Positions 13,559-25,984 of a stretch of 64,000 nt of DNA are shown here, in pieces. The position numbers were made by a program, and so were the translations under genes. The stretch covers positions 24,567,427-24,631,426 of the forward strand of contig NC_071397.1 of NCBI RefSeq assembly GCF_022682495.2. Direction: 5' to 3'. Numbering within the stretch: the stretch's first letter is position 1; each line of letters begins with the position of its first letter. The notes beneath the pieces were generated by a model. That model did no database searches. It had not been told where the DNA came from and saw only the letters and a program-made list of their open reading frames with translations. This DNA comes from Desmodus rotundus. Its lineage: Eukaryota; Chordata; Mammalia; Chiroptera; Phyllostomidae.

Positions 13559-16165
13559 ATAGGGGCTCTGGTCAAGATGGTGGCATAGGTAAACGTGGTA
13601 CTCACATCCTTGCATAACCACATGAAAATCACAACTAAACTACACAACAGCCATAATTCAGAATTACCTGAAATCTAGCTGAGTGGAAGTCCTACAACTA
13701 GAGATTTAAAGAAGCCACATGAGACTAGGGGGGTGGGGCAGTGATGTGGGGCGGTCATGTGGAATGGGCTGGTCCCTCACCCCCATGTAGCAGATAAAAA
13801 TTAGGAGGGCCATCTTTGTTGTGGAGATCCCCCCTGAGGAGTGAGTGGTCCCAGCCCCACACCAGGCCCCTCAGCCCACAGTTCCAGTGACAGGAAGAGA
13901 AGTCTCCATAATTTCTGGATGTAAAAACCAGTAGGGATTGAGGCTGAGTGAAAGAAGCAGAAGCTCCAGAAGCTTCTGGAGTCCCAGGGAGCTTCTTTTA
14001 AAGGGACCGTGCATGGACTTACTCAGACTCATTCCCTCTGAGCTCCAGTGTTGGGCAGAAGCTTGAAAAGCACCAGCGACATACAGGAAGGGATTGATTT
14101 ATCTGGCAACATGGTGGGTGCCATATCTGAATGTCCGTTAACTTGGCTAACAGTGTGAGTCCCACCCTGGTGATTCCCTGAGACCCTGTCTCACCCAAAT
14201 TTCAGGCCAACCCAAGATGTTTCCAGTGCCTCTTCCATATGAATTGCTGGTCTTGGCTTATGCACCAGACCTTCCTAAGATTTTTCAAAGAAGCAGCATC
14301 CCCATTAACTCTTGCTAAGTGGCCCCAGGCCTAGCACTAGCAGCAGCTGGTCTTGGTTCACAGCTTGGACTTGCCTGGGCATCTCTGAGACCAGCACAAG
14401 AAGCAGCCATCTGCAAATCACTTTGCAGCTCATACCGGGTGGCCCTTGGCCTGACCTTGGCCTGCATTTCTTGGGTGGCCCTAGAGCCAATGTACCTGGT
14501 GGACAGCTTCAGATCACATAAAAGGACCATCCAAATACCTCCACAAGCTGCACACTCAAGGGGCAGACTCATTAGGCACCAGAGCCCTGCTGAAGTAAGT
14601 CCTGCTCTGTGGGGTGGTCCCCTTCACAGCTGATCACTCACGGTGGTTGGTGGTCACAGCCGGTTCTTGCAGCCAATCAGCCTGGGGGGTAAATCTATCC
14701 CAATGACATGTCAACAGCAACCAAGGTTCAAAACAAGAGGAGGGTATACACAGTTCACATGGGGAAGGGGATGCAGCTGGAACGTCCCGCTTAGATGATG
14801 GGGGAACCCTACAGGGCACTACATAAGGCCACTCTATCAAACCCGAAAAACACAGTAGCTCTATCTAATACATAGAACCAAAAACAGGGAGGCTGTCAAA
14901 AGGAGGAGTCAAAGAAACATGACGCAATTGAATGAACAAAACTTCACAAAGAGAACGAAACAAAATGGAGACAAGAAAGATGCAGAGCTCAAAATGCTGG
15001 TTATAAGGATGCTCAATGAATTTAGTAATAACTTCAACAGCATAAAAAAGGACAAAGAAACCATAAAAAAAGTCAGAAATGAAGGATACACTAACTGCAA
15101 TAAAGAATAGTTTACAGAATATCAACAGCAGAGTAGATGAAGACAAGAATCAAAACAGTGATTTGGAATATAAGGAAACAAAAAACAGCCAATCAGAACA
15201 GCAAAAAGAAAAACGAATCTAAAAAATGAGGATAGTGTAAGGAGCCTTGGGGACAACTTCAAATGTACCAACATTCATAGCATGGGGGGTGCTGGAAACA
15301 GAAAAGAGGGAGAAAAAAATTGAAAATGTATTTGAAAAAATGACAGAAGACTTCCCTAACCTAGCGAAGGAAATAGACACACAAGTCCAGGAAGCACAGA
15401 GAGTTCCAAACAAGATGAACCCAAAGAGGCCTACACCAAGACACACCATAATTAAAATACAAAAGGTTAAAGACAAAGAGAATCTTAAAAGCAGCATGAG
15501 AAAATCAGTTAGTTGCCTACAAGGGAGCTCCCATAAGACTATTAGTTGATTTTTCAATAGAAACTTTGTAGGCCAGAGGGATTGGTAAGAAATATTCTAA
15601 GTGATGAAATGTAAGGCCATACAACCAAGACTACCCAGGAAAGCTGTCATTTAGAATAGAAGGATAGTTAAAGAGCTTCCCAGACAAGAAATAGCTAAAG
15701 GAGTTCATCATCACCAAAAGGGTATTATGTGAAATGTGAAAGGGTCTTCTTTATGAAGAAGAAAAAGGATAAAAAATATGAACAATAATATGGCGATAAA
15801 TACATATCTATTAACAATTTAATTTAAAAAACAAAATAAATGAATGAGCAGAACAGAAATAGGCTCATAAATACAGAGAACATTTTGATGGTTGCCAGAT
15901 GGGAGGAGGGTTGAAGGAATGGGTGAAAAAAGGTGTGGAATTAAAAACTACAAATTGGTTGTTAGAGAATAATCATGGGGATGTAAAATGCAGCATAGGG
16001 AATATAGTCAATAATATTCTAAGAACTCTCTGTGGTGTCAGATGGGTGTGAGATTTCTCAGGATGATCATTTAGGAAGTTATGTAATATCTAATCACTGG
16101 AGTGTACACCTGAAACATATCCAAATGTATGTCAACTGCAATTAAAAAATAAAAATAATTTAAAT
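13559..16165 (+). mobile_element. HAL1-type (half-L1) element, nearly full length, inactive
   Basis: The element opens with tcaagatggtggcataggta, the typical 5' end of laurasiatherian L1/HAL1 elements. A G+C-rich 5' UTR runs to about 14840. ORF1 remnants follow (14919-15549), and then the text continues without any ORF2 into a 3' UTR: catttagaatagaaggatag, ttcccagacaagaaatagct, acattttgatggttgccaga, agcatagggaatatagtcaa and tgtacacctgaaac, ending in an A-rich tail near 16165. With about 2.6 kb, both ends and ORF1 but no reverse transcriptase, it fits HAL1 rather than a truncated L1. Such elements depend on L1 for movement. Confidence 0.75.
14919..15549 (+). pseudogene. Broken ORF1 of the HAL1 element
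   Basis: Two open pieces in the same orientation are visible. Piece 14919-15107 is lysine- and asparagine-rich with heptad-like spacing (KKDAELKMLVIRMLNEF), as in the coiled-coil half of L1 ORF1p. Piece 15247-15546 contains FPNLAKEIDTQVQEAQRVPN followed by PRHTIIKIQKVKDKENL, the RNA-binding half. Stops lie between them (for example the TAG after 15107), so the protein cannot be made intact. ORF1p is an RNA-binding chaperone that packages element RNA. Confidence 0.75.
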
Positions 16166-19100
16166 ACATCTTTTAAAAGTTAAAAAATAAAAAAATAAAT
16201 AAAGCCTATCAATTCAGTGACATTTCAAAGTCTATGAAGGATTGGCTATTGAAAAACTGGGTATGTTGTATTGTTGTATTTACAGTTTTAGTGTTCATTC
16301 TCACGGTCTGTGTGGTTCTAAATCTACCATTTGAATGTATAATTATTTTAAAAATTACAGATGGTGTTTTAGTACAGAAATGTACCATTGTTTTACATAC
16401 ATATGTATATATAATATGATTATATATTTTCTTATCATGCACTTAGAATAAACAATAGTAAATAATTTTAAATGTTTTCTATTTAAATTTGGATATCAGA
16501 TTTTTTCAGAATTAAAATATATTCACTGTAAAAAGGAAAAAAGAAAGATAAAAAATGTCTGTAACTGCTAGGCTGTTTTAACATAAGACTGTGCTTTATA
16601 TTTATAAATGAAAAAACACATTTTATTTGGCATTCCTTAATGTTTTACTAACCTGAGATTATCATAAGCAAAGGAGTTGGAGAAAAGTATCGTGTGCCTT
16701 GTTCATCTTTGTAAATCCCACACTTATCACTCTGCTTAATACAAAAGGGGTACTCTGCAAATGCTCAAGGTATGAAAGAAAGGATGGGTGGATGGTCTTA
16801 AAGACACACAAATCCCATTTCAATCAAGTAGACTTGGATCAAAATAATTTCCAAATGTGAATATTGTAGAAAAATCCAGAAGTTACCCAAATATTTTGTT
16901 GTAATGTGTTACATTACATTTTGTCTAAGTAATGAGGAGCTGCAACATGCCTGTGCTTCCCCTATTTCCCTAATAATCGCATTGGCATGCTTGCTTTCCA
17001 TATTGTGGAAGACTTAAATGGGTCTATGTTTCAAGGTAGTCTTTCACTGATGGTTACCTCCCGTCTGTTACACATTAAGGAAAGCAGAGGGTAGCACTGA
17101 AGCAGCTGGACTCCCATCTCCTGGTAATGCAGAAGGTGGCTGGTATTCAGAAAAAGTTCAAAACTAAGAAATAAAACAGAAGGATTACTTCATGTTCTTT
17201 TAATATCCTACTAGAGTATTGTCCAGTGGGCCTGCTGAAGCATTATGAAATTTTCTAGAAGAATGCATTTTTATTTGACTCACTGTTTACCATTGAATAG
17301 GCCCAGTCTCTGTGAAGTTACTGATAAATTACAGATTTCTGTCTTAGGAAGATGTAAATGAGTACATACTGGTAGAAAAGAAACCACCCCCCATTACATT
17401 TTATTCTTTTGTAGGATACTAACCCATTTTGTCTCTAACCTAGCAATCCTATTTCAACATTCATTCAGCTACTGTATATACTCAGTCTCTTGAATTCCCA
17501 TTGAACCAACTTTACCATCACACTGGTTCCTTTATTAACAAGATAAATCTTTGGTATGTGTTCATTATACACCTGTATGAAAGTCAAGTTTATAATTTGT
17601 TGAAAATTAACCTAAGACACTTTGCTTGATTATCTTGCCAGGACCCCAAGAAGATAGTCTTTTGGCCAGAGGTAAATATAGATTTTGGTAGCCTAAAACT
17701 TACATAATTCTTGGTCCTTTATAACAAAAAGGATTTGAAAGTACATATATGAAATATATATACAAATGAATATTTAGAACAAAAAAGAAATCAATGAATT
17801 ACAAGGAAACTTGGAGATTTGGTGTGTTTCTATGAAATCTCTTTAGGCTCTTCACGGGAAATGCTTACAAGAAAATACTTACTGATTGCAACCTGGTTTC
17901 CCTTTTGAAAGAGAATTTTAACAACCCACTGCAATTCGTAGCAAGTTCCAGATTTCAGAAAAACAAAGGTTGGGGCCTCTTAAGTTTCATTAGCTTCACA
18001 GTAAACCAGCTCTGCTTCTGGGTGAGAGGACACTAGCAGATAAGGAGTTGTGAAGTAAAGGGCTGGGAGAAAGAAACCAGAGAACATTTTCCCCCTCAGA
18101 CAGCTGGGTCCTGTAACAATAACCTCTTGTGTGGGGTGTGGCGAGGACTCACACATTCATGTGCCAAGAGATCCAGCACTGAGCTTGTGTTGCAGGGAGA
18201 GCATACGGAACCAAAATGGGACCTGTTAATAAGAAAGCCTTTGAATCTTTCCCAATCAAATCCCTCCTGCCCCAAGAGAGCCCTAAATCTGGAGAAACTA
18301 GAAGCAGAAGAGGGGTAGAGAGGCATCAGGAAGAACACATCACTTTACTTCTCAAGTTCTTGAGCTGGACATCTACCCAACCCAGTAAAGGATTGCTGAC
18401 CACTAAACTGGATATGACATAAAAGCATTAACTGGAGTAGGTTGAATCAGATGCTTTTACTCTGTGAACACAAAGAGAAGCCTCAGGAACCTGCATGATA
18501 TTCCATGAAGGGAAAGTAAAGAGTGATCCAACAAAGCATGTTTGGTATCAATGGCAGAAGAAAAAGAAAACCTTTTATATTTGCACCCCATAAAGTTTAA
18601 ACTTTTAATGAATGGAGTCCATTGATAAGTGCCTTAAATGCCCAATTGATTAATGTGAGAGAAATGTAGAAAACCACATATGCTTCTAAGTTTTTACTTG
18701 AAACCTAGTTGGATATTTTCCCTTCCTTCCTTGTTTCTACCAGAGGGGCGGCCTACAGTTGAAATGTTTGGATGCTCGGTGGCAAACTTTCACAGCTGAG
18801 AATAATCTAACCAAATACAAACAAACCCTCTAATACAGGAGACACTTAAATCCCAGTACAATTTCAAGGATGTTGACTGCAGACAGAAAGTGTAGCACCC
18901 ACGATAAAGGTTAAATATTTGAAGATGTTATTAGTCTAAATATGGTGGTGAGAAATTGATCTGGAATAGGTTCCTTCTTCCCTGGGTATTTAGAAGACTC
19001 CAGTTGCCTGCTGAGCTAGATTATGGGTAATCTGGCCTAGATACAGAAAAAGAACTAAAAGATCTCAGCAGGTGATGACCAAGTACACGCCACCGTGAAA

Positions 19101-19459
19101 CGACAACGAAGACAAGCGAACATTTTGTAGGGGGTTGCCACTCATTGCAGAACAGATGGAAAAGCTAAGACACAATACCCTAACGCTTTGTACTCTGTAA
19201 TAATTGTTGCCATTGCAATTTCAAATTCAATTTGTGGTTCCTACCTCATTTTGAATTGCTAAATGATTTGAAAAACTAATTTCAGAAATCATGAAAAATG
19301 ACTTTTTATTAATGTCAAAAATATGTCTATAGAATTAGACAATAGGGACAATGGATTGAAAGAAAAGAATGAAAGAAACTAACTTTTAATTCTATTCAGA
19401 TGCTGAGAATAATGAAAGTTCCCTGATATTAAGAAATACATACTTTTTTTGAAATTGCT

Positions 19460-19850
19460 AGTTATAGTTAATTTTATGTGTCAACTTGACTAGGCTATGG
19501 GATACTCAGATAGCTGTTTAAACACTATTTCTGGGTGTATCTGGATGTTTCCAGAAGAAATTAGTATTTGAATTGGTAGACTGAGTAAAGCAGATGGCCC
19601 TTCCCTATGTGGGTGGGCATCTTCCAATCCCTCGAGGGGCTGACTAGAAGAAAAAGCAGAGCCAGGTTGAATTTGCTCTCTGCCTGACTGTTGAGCTGTG
19701 ATGTCAGTCTTCTCTTGCTGTGAATGCTCCTGGTTCTCAGGCCTTCATATTGAGACTGAAATCTACACCAGTCTTTCCTGGGACCCCAGCTTGTAGGTGG
19801 CAGGTCATGGGACTTCTTATCCTCTGTAATTGTGCAAGCCAATACCTTAT
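19460..19850 (+). repeat. Interspersed repeat of the 'taattttatgtgtcaacttg' type (LTR- or DNA-class, family not named)
   Basis: It opens with attttatgtgtcaacttgac, then gtagactgagtaaagcagat, gtgggtgggcatcttccaat and ttgtgcaagccaatacctta, all in the order of a common mammalian repeat. It ends against a tctatctgtctgtctg microsatellite, as these copies commonly do. I do not trust my memory for the family name. Confidence 0.6.
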
Positions 19851-19852
19851 AA

Positions 19853-19905
19853 TTTCTATATCTATCTGTCTGTCTGTCTGTTTAACTATCTAGTCATCTA
19901 GCCAG
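19853..19905. repeat. TCTA/TCTG tetranucleotide microsatellite
   Basis: An imperfect run of tctatctatctgtctgtctg type, then degraded units. It lies at the 3' edge of the preceding interspersed repeat. Confidence 0.85.
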
Positions 19906-19982
19906 CTAGCTACATTGCTCAATAGGGGAAATTTAAATTGAGTCAGATTTTCTTGGTCAGTTGACCAAATAAAACTATTGCC

Positions 19983-20183
19983 CCAGTGCAGTGGCCTGCA
20001 AACTATGGTCCTTAAGCCAAACCCTGACAGTCACCTGTTTTTGTAAATAAAGTTGGAACACAGTCACATATCTTTAAGGGCTACTTTGGTGTTCCGAGAG
20101 AAGAACTAAATAGTTGACATACCAAGTCTAAAATGTTTGCTATCTGACCCTTCACAAAAAAGTTTGCTAAACCATGTCCAGGT
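19983..20183. mobile_element. hAT-like non-autonomous DNA transposon copy
   Basis: The ends form an imperfect inverted repeat: cagtggcctgcaaactatgg near 19987 against aaaagtttgctaaaccatg near 20160-20180. Inside are cacctgtttttgtaaataaa, gttggaacacagtcacat and gtttgctatctgacccttca. This is the common mammalian family whose intact copies read 'ggtcggcaaac'. A shorter relative is at 52010-52245. Confidence 0.6.
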
Positions 20184-21143
20184 TCATGGAGGATCACACT
20201 GGCTGGTGATGCATCAAAGCTATGAGAACAATTAGAGGCACAGAAAGCACATTCACTCACATGTGGTATTACTGACTTTCAGTGCATGACAAAAACACTA
20301 ATGCACACTTAGCTTCTGAGAAAACTCAGCCTAAGTCTAAAATTTGTGCCTCAATAGTCAATGACTACAATGTCAGTGACATCAGTTTTCAGGGCTGTGG
20401 CTATACAGGGTATATTCCCAAACCTGACGCCCCTTTTTAATTATTGTTTAACCTATTTTAAAACATCTGGCAGAGAAAGGAGGAAGTGATTTAAATATTA
20501 TCTGTTTAATTTGCTAACCTTCTTATGCCCTTTTGGAAACAGCTTGTTCAAAGTCCACAGAGATTTAGATACTCAGAATAACCCTTCTGTATCACTTTCT
20601 AAACTGAATTTCACTACATGCAATTTGGATTCCTCTGAAATAAGCAACCACAGGGGTTTGAAAACTCTAGCACAGATTTATAACGAAATGAAAAAGATTG
20701 GACGTTGTCCAGAATGCGTGATGGCACTCACAGCAGAATGACATTCGCTCAGTAAAGCTGCTACAGTAATACTTCCCCTCAATAGTTTTCCACGAAATTT
20801 GACTTCTTGTAAGCAGATTACCTTCATTGACAATGTAGGGACAGCACTTAATAACAGTGAATTGTATCAACCAAGCTACTAAAATTAGTAATGAGTTTGT
20901 TTATAAATAGCTGTGTAACTGTATTTTACTTTGTGAACCACAGAGTGTAGCTTTGTGTACTGAACCTCTGTTAACTTATCGTCTTACTCTTGTTTAGAGC
21001 ATGCCTTTTTAAGGGTTATCTCTTAAACCACTATTATTCTTTATATGTTGGGGAGAGTGGGCATGCATTCACAGGAGATATGAATTAGAATGTTCAAGTG
21101 TATGTGTGGATTGAAAAATTTTGCCTCTCTTAAGGTTTTTATA

Positions 21144-21710
21144 CGAGGGGGGCCCCTCAAGAAACCAGAATTTATTTTTTTAATAAAAAATTTGATATTT
21201 ATTCTTACATGTTTAAAATTCAGTCACCTTCAAAGTACTCTCCTTTTGCTGCAATACACCTATGGAGACATTTTTTTTTCCATTACTCACAACAGTTTTT
21301 GAACTCATCGATTTTGATGCCTTTCAGGCTTCTGTCATTTTTTATTTCCCCTCTTCCACATTGGCAAACATTTCCTCCTGAGGACTTTTTTCACCCAGGG
21401 AAACAAAAATAGTTGCTTGGGGTGAATAGGGAGGGGCATGGAGGTCATGCTGTTTTTTGGTCAAAAACTGCTGAACACTCTGTGGTGTGGGCAGATGTGC
21501 TTGTAAATCACCCGTCATGAAATGGGCAAACGTGTTGAAAGATTCTTCAAAAAAAGTTCACTGAAGACAAACGCAGCCTCTCACAACAACGCCAGCTGGT
21601 ACACTGATACAGATGGGTTTCCAGAATACTCAGCTAGCAGTGGAAGCCTATATTACAAGGGGCCTACCATCCAGAAGATAATTCTCTTTTTTTGGGGGGG
21701 TCCCCCCTTG
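21144..21710 (-). mobile_element. 567-bp mariner deletion derivative, copy 1
   Basis: It is flanked by TA on both sides (tata|...|tata). The left end, cgaggggggcccctcaagaa, and the right end read backwards (caaggggggacccccccaaa) form terminal inverted repeats. On the minus strand the left part is the decayed 3' third of a mariner transposase gene and the rest is the short subterminal 5' part, so most of the gene, with the catalytic D residues, is deleted. It is exactly the same length as the copy at 49679-50245, so both stem from one mobilised non-autonomous form. Mariner transposes by cut and paste into TA sites. Confidence 0.85.
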
Positions 21711-22684
21711 TATACCTCATTAGGAGGCATTCCCTAACTTTTAGATGAAAGTCTGTGGACTACAATGATTAAGCTGTTATGAGAAATTATTTTTGCATTT
21801 TAAATAAAAGCATCATGCATGCCTACTATAGTATTAAAACATTAGTATCACTTTATCTTGAGATAGGAAATCAGAGAGGGAAAAGAGCTTGCTTCTTATC
21901 TTTGTAATAATGACTCTTTTATTCTAAACACAGATGGTCTATAATTTTGAAAATAAAATAATAAAACTGTAGACCTAAAAAGAATTCCAACAGGTCAATT
22001 CGGCCATTGCCTTTGAATCCAGAAAAATTGAATATTAATATATCTCATTTAAATTGCTGTACTCTTTTAAAAGCTGTCTTGCATCCAATCACCCATTTGG
22101 GAAAAATAGGAAAAGAGAGGATGGGAGTTTAGAAGTCTGCCTGGCTTGGCTCAGGAGTGAGATCAAGTCAGATGGCATCACAAGATGCAAAGATCAAGAA
22201 GGGTTGGAAGAGAGTTTGGAAGATTTTGGAGAGATCCCTTTTATGATGTGGCAGCATAAACAGGAAAAGTAACCTTTGCCTTTGGCCAATGATACACATG
22301 GCAAGTGAGTTATCAAATGCATCAAGTCGGTTCAGACTCCTTTGTCAAAGTCAGGGTGGGGATCTGTAGCACAAAGGATCTCTAGGTTGCTTGGTTGGAA
22401 CTCTTTATACCACTCACTGTAATTTAAGTATGGGTATGTGTCTGCTGGGGGCCTGGTGTTTGTCATGGTGGTGGCTCTTTGTGATCTACTTCTTTGCTCT
22501 GTGTTCTTCTTGAACAGCTTCTTTGGTCTGAGGCTGCTAATGGCCTCACTGGGAGTTCCCTGTCAGTACCTATCTGGTTCTCCTTTCGGGTTACTACGCA
22601 GTGTGGTGGAGTGCTCTGCGTATGGTTGGGTATTGGTGTTTTACACAGAGCAGGAAAGAGTGACAGATAACATTTTCATCCTGG

Positions 22685-22872
22685 TGGTCTTCTCTGTAGC
22701 CCCTTGGCCACCTAAGCTCTTGTACTGAACTTTTGATCCCGTTCGTGAAGGCTCCACCCTCATGACCATTGCAATTACCTCCCCAAAGCCTCACCCCCAA
22801 AATCATCACATTGGAGATTAGGGTTTCAACATATGAATTTTGGGGGGTACACAAATATTCAGTCCAGAGCAC
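22685..22872 (-). repeat. MaLR-like (MST/MLT1-type) LTR fragment, reverse orientation
   Basis: On the minus strand it starts ctctggactgaatatttgtg, continues with an aaaattcatatgttgaaacc block and aatccaatgtgatgatttt-like wording, then ccctcatgaacg-like text. This is the 5' part of a MaLR LTR. It is an old endogenous-retrovirus-like LTR with no coding part nearby. Confidence 0.6.
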
Positions 22873-23689
22873 CTACCTTAGATGGCCTCCCTCTCCTTAC
22901 TTTTTGTTTCTTTTTAATCACTCTACTACTCATTCTTCTCCATTCCTACAAAATTCCAATGTAATTTTTCTAAAAACATTTCCTCGCTCTGCTTTCTTTT
23001 CTTTTTGCTTCCTTTCAGTAATTACATGGTTGAGCCTTAAGGTCTGCATAGTTGACCTCAGATCTGTGTGTTTGCCCTGACCATTGTTAGCATGTGGGCG
23101 TCCCTATTTGGACGGTCATCTGACTTTTGTGGACAAAAGGACCAAACTGAACCCATCTTCTTCCGTCTTCTTCCTGCAACCACTCAAGCATTCTGGTTAC
23201 CAGGTTTGAAGCCCAACAATCATTCTTTACATCTCCCCTTGACTCCCTGCCTTTGATAAACTTTTCAGTCCTGTCCCCATGATCCCTCTGGAATGTCTGT
23301 TTTTGCTGTTGTTGTACTGATACTGGCCAAGTGCAATGTGCTGTGGTTCTGGCATGCACAGGGACATGCCGGAATGGAAGTCATAGTTGCCAGGTACCAG
23401 CATGTCCTGTGTACAGTAATGCAAGGGGTAATTTATGGGAGTTAAGTTCTGGCAATAAAGATAGAAATCATGTTGCTCATGGGATATGAAGAAGCATTTT
23501 ATTTGCAGAGTATGGAGCTGGCAAGTGGCCACCCTTAGCTCCTTGCTGCTTATTGGCTGGAGGCTCCCCTCAGTGCTTTGTCACGTGGACCTTCCCAGAA
23601 CTGCTACATGGTTTATCAAAATCAGCACGACAGAGCATGCTTCCAAGCTGCAGCTCACAATCCTATGTAACCTAATCATGGGAGTAAGT

Positions 23690-23850
23690 GACACCCCATC
23701 ACCCTGATCTCTTCATTATTTTGTTGGCTAAAAGTAAACTACTGGTCCCATCTACACGGAAGTTAGAGGGGATCATACGAGGCTTGAATACCAGGAGAGG
23801 GGATGATGGGGGTTATGATGGAGTCTGTTGACCATATATAGGAAGGGAGG
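23690..23850 (+). repeat. Old interspersed repeat fragment, family not named
   Basis: The blocks ttggctaaaagtaaactact, ggtcccatctacacggaagt and accaggagaggggatgatgg resemble a common mammalian LTR/LINE text ('tcccacccacactcaag...ataccaggaggcggggatc'). Divergence is high. Confidence 0.4.
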
Positions 23851-24227
23851 AAAAGCAATTCCTGTCACTTCTGTAATTCCATCAATGGTAAAGCCTCATT
23901 GACAATATTTATTAAGGTTAATGACAAATATTTCAGGCATTAGAAAGTCAGAAGAAGTTTCTTTTCCTGTTTATTCATTTACTAGGCAAAGATGCAAGTT
24001 TTCCTGCAGAGTTTTGAAGGTTGTCTTGCTGGATAATTTCTGCATTGTTATTTAAAAATAGTTGTTATTAATGGGTTCATTATAAATCAGAATACTTATT
24101 AAGTAAAGCCCTGATTTTTTTTCCTTCGGAAAGTGACTGTGGCCAAGGAAGTTACCTTCACTCTTAGCCTCAAAATGCATTCTCTTTTAAAGTCCTTTAA
24201 AATTGCATCTGTTATACTTTCTCTCTA

Positions 24228-24310
24228 TAAAGTAGGTCTATAATGCTGTTGTTGTTTTACAATTGTGCAAATCAAGTCACAGACTCAGGCACAGTTAAAC
24301 AGGAGCAAAG
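24228..24310 (-). repeat. Probable MIR fragment, reverse orientation
   Basis: 'gttttacaattgtgcaaatc' followed by 'cacagactcaggcacagtta' fits the degraded reverse MIR core. Short and uncertain. Confidence 0.35.
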
Positions 24311-25389
24311 GTTTTAGATACCGAAGACTTGATCTCTTTCTTTTTCACTAAACCATGCTTTTTCTTCAAATTTATTATAGCCAGTGTGCGACTATCTGGT
24401 AAATATATCCCCTTGACTTTATCACGCCTATCAATTCCTCTGTTCCTGGTCTTTGCCATTTGGCTCTCTCTCTCTTTCTTAGCATTTTCTATTCCAGGGA
24501 TTGCTTTCAGTGCCCATCTCTGCCTATCATTGTGTACGTGACTTTTTTAAATAGAATTTTTCTGTCTCGCACACTATGCATATAGGTGTTTACTTTTATG
24601 AAGTCATTAATGACTTGATAGCTTTCACCTTAGAATCACTAAAGTGAATTAATTAAGATATTTCCTGTGAGATTTGGTCAATTTTCCTTGACTTGAGTTA
24701 TAATCTGTACAAGTTTCTGCTTCCGCTCTGTCATTACTTGTAGCCCTGAAAAAAGATTTCTCAGAGGACTGAAGAAATCTGGGAATATGTTCTACCCTGT
24801 CCAAATGAGACTGCTTCAGGGTCAAGCCACTTAAGACATTTTAGTGGAGCTGAAAATAATTTTAATTAAGAGCTTAAGCTTATAAGCACAATGAATCTTT
24901 TCTTTCAGGAGAAAAAAAATGTACAAAGGATTGCAAATAAAAAGAATAAATAGATATAGGTACTTTTTTTCCAGCTGTAATTTTAGAGATATAAGTAGAT
25001 ATTTTTAAGATGAAGCAAAAACAAACAATAAAAATTAATACATAAAAACCATTATCAATGAATAATAATCTCTCATTCATAATTCTTAAAAGCAGAACAT
25101 TTTGCTAAACTTTCACTTGGATCCATTTAAAATTGTCAAAATTAGGTTCACTTACCTAGTTAAGTTCAGAGGTCAGGGATTCCTTGCCATTGCAGCCACA
25201 ACATTTACATTTCTGTGAGCAAACAAGTGTCTACCACACGTGTGCATCAACTAGGTAATGTGTGCAAAAACTCGGATGGATGTTCCAGACCTTTCCTTCC
25301 ATCACCCAGATGACAATGCTGCTGGTTTTGTTGTTTGAAGAATTTGGAGTCACGCAATATAGGCTGGAGATCAGGAGGCTGATACTCAC

Positions 25390-25610
25390 CTAATGCAGGT
25401 GCCGTTGTGGTGACATCGATGATGAGCACACGAAGGGACATGGCAGTTCTCAATGTTCTTTCCACGCAGTGCTTCCTCAGCGATGAAGTATTCTTTGCGG
25501 TTCACCTGAAGCTCTCTGATGCAGCCCTTGAGCCCACAAATAGGGCCAGCCTTCCTATGGGTCTTAACAGTTTCAGGAACGTGGCCAAGGAACATCGACT
25601 CAAAATGTAC
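25390..25610 (-). CDS. EYS: EYS coding exon: end of laminin-G domain 1 and start of the next EGF-like domain (partial gene)
   Basis: This internal exon of 221 bases is on the minus strand. The acceptor is a T-rich run ending in CCTACAG; the donor is GTGAGTATC. It encodes 73 residues in phase 0 plus two bases, so the downstream intron is phase 2. The residues in order are a LamG edge strand (VHFESMFLGHVPE), the LamG closing motif GLKGCIRELQVN, the second LamG cysteine in GKNIENC, and then the first three cysteines of an EGF-like domain (SCAHHRC and NGTC). From memory, human EYS has nearly the same GKNIENCHVP-CAHH-NGTC stretch; this is the basis for the gene name. Other LamG/EGF proteins (agrin, pikachurin, Slit, Crumbs) close their LamG domains differently as I remember them. 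Both LamG cysteines are kept and there is no stop or frameshift, so the exon looks functional. The exon with the rest of the EGF domain must lie beyond position 1. Confidence 0.88.
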
Positions 25611-25984
25611 CTGTAGGAAAAAATAACAATAGAAATCTTCTTATAAGGTGTTGTTAAATTATAGGAGAAAGGCCTAGGATATTTTGTTCTGTAACTGCAT
25701 GTTTTAATGTGTTCTGTGTTAAACAGGTTTCAATTGTTGACTAGTTTTGTCAATCCTACTAGGTGGCAAGATAAGTAATTTTAGAAAAGGGCTCTTATTT
25801 TATATTTCTTTTGTATCTCTCACAATAGCTAATAAATTTTAGTACAAAAAAGGGGCATTCGCTAAAACTTGCTGATTGATTAGTTTGAAATGTATTTTTG
25901 AACTCAAGTGTTTGCATTTCGATGTGAACATTATGAAATAAATAATAAGTGGTAAAGAAAATGAAAACTTCCTGTTTAATTATT

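Larger units (their letters stand above)
1..25389 (-). other. Downstream EYS intron (partial), phase 2
   Basis: Everything below the donor at 25389 is read as one intron, because no exon carrying the missing cysteines of the EGF domain was found on the minus strand. The recognisable repeats are listed separately. Between them, 270-1440, 3540-5960, 7120-8900, 9610-11100, 11880-13550, 16170-19450, 20190-21140, 21715-22680 and 23850-25385 hold no gene, RNA gene or named repeat that I can support. Open frames there are at most 110 codons, at about the chance level for this base composition. A short exon without a recognisable domain could have been missed. Confidence 0.6.

Noticed and set aside
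13285..13617. 110-codon plus-strand open frame
   Set aside because: It runs from unassigned DNA into the 5' end of the HAL1 element, has no domain and no exon-like borders. Chance length for this composition.
14305..14633. Several overlapping open frames of 60-104 codons on both strands
   Set aside because: They lie in the G+C-rich, stop-poor 5' UTR of the HAL1 element; frames on both strands at once indicate composition, not coding.
15219..15557. 112-codon minus-strand frame with hydrophobic stretches
   Set aside because: It is the antisense shadow of the ORF1 remnant; hydrophobic runs arise opposite lysine- and asparagine-rich codons.
22438..22728. 96-codon hydrophobic plus-strand frame resembling a membrane protein
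   Set aside because: It runs into a reverse MaLR LTR, has no family match, and T-rich DNA yields hydrophobic residues by default.
23227..23359. Possible EGF-like exon on the minus strand downstream of the EYS exon
   Set aside because: Checked for the missing EGF cysteines; the spacing CxxxxC, CxC and glycine pattern is absent.
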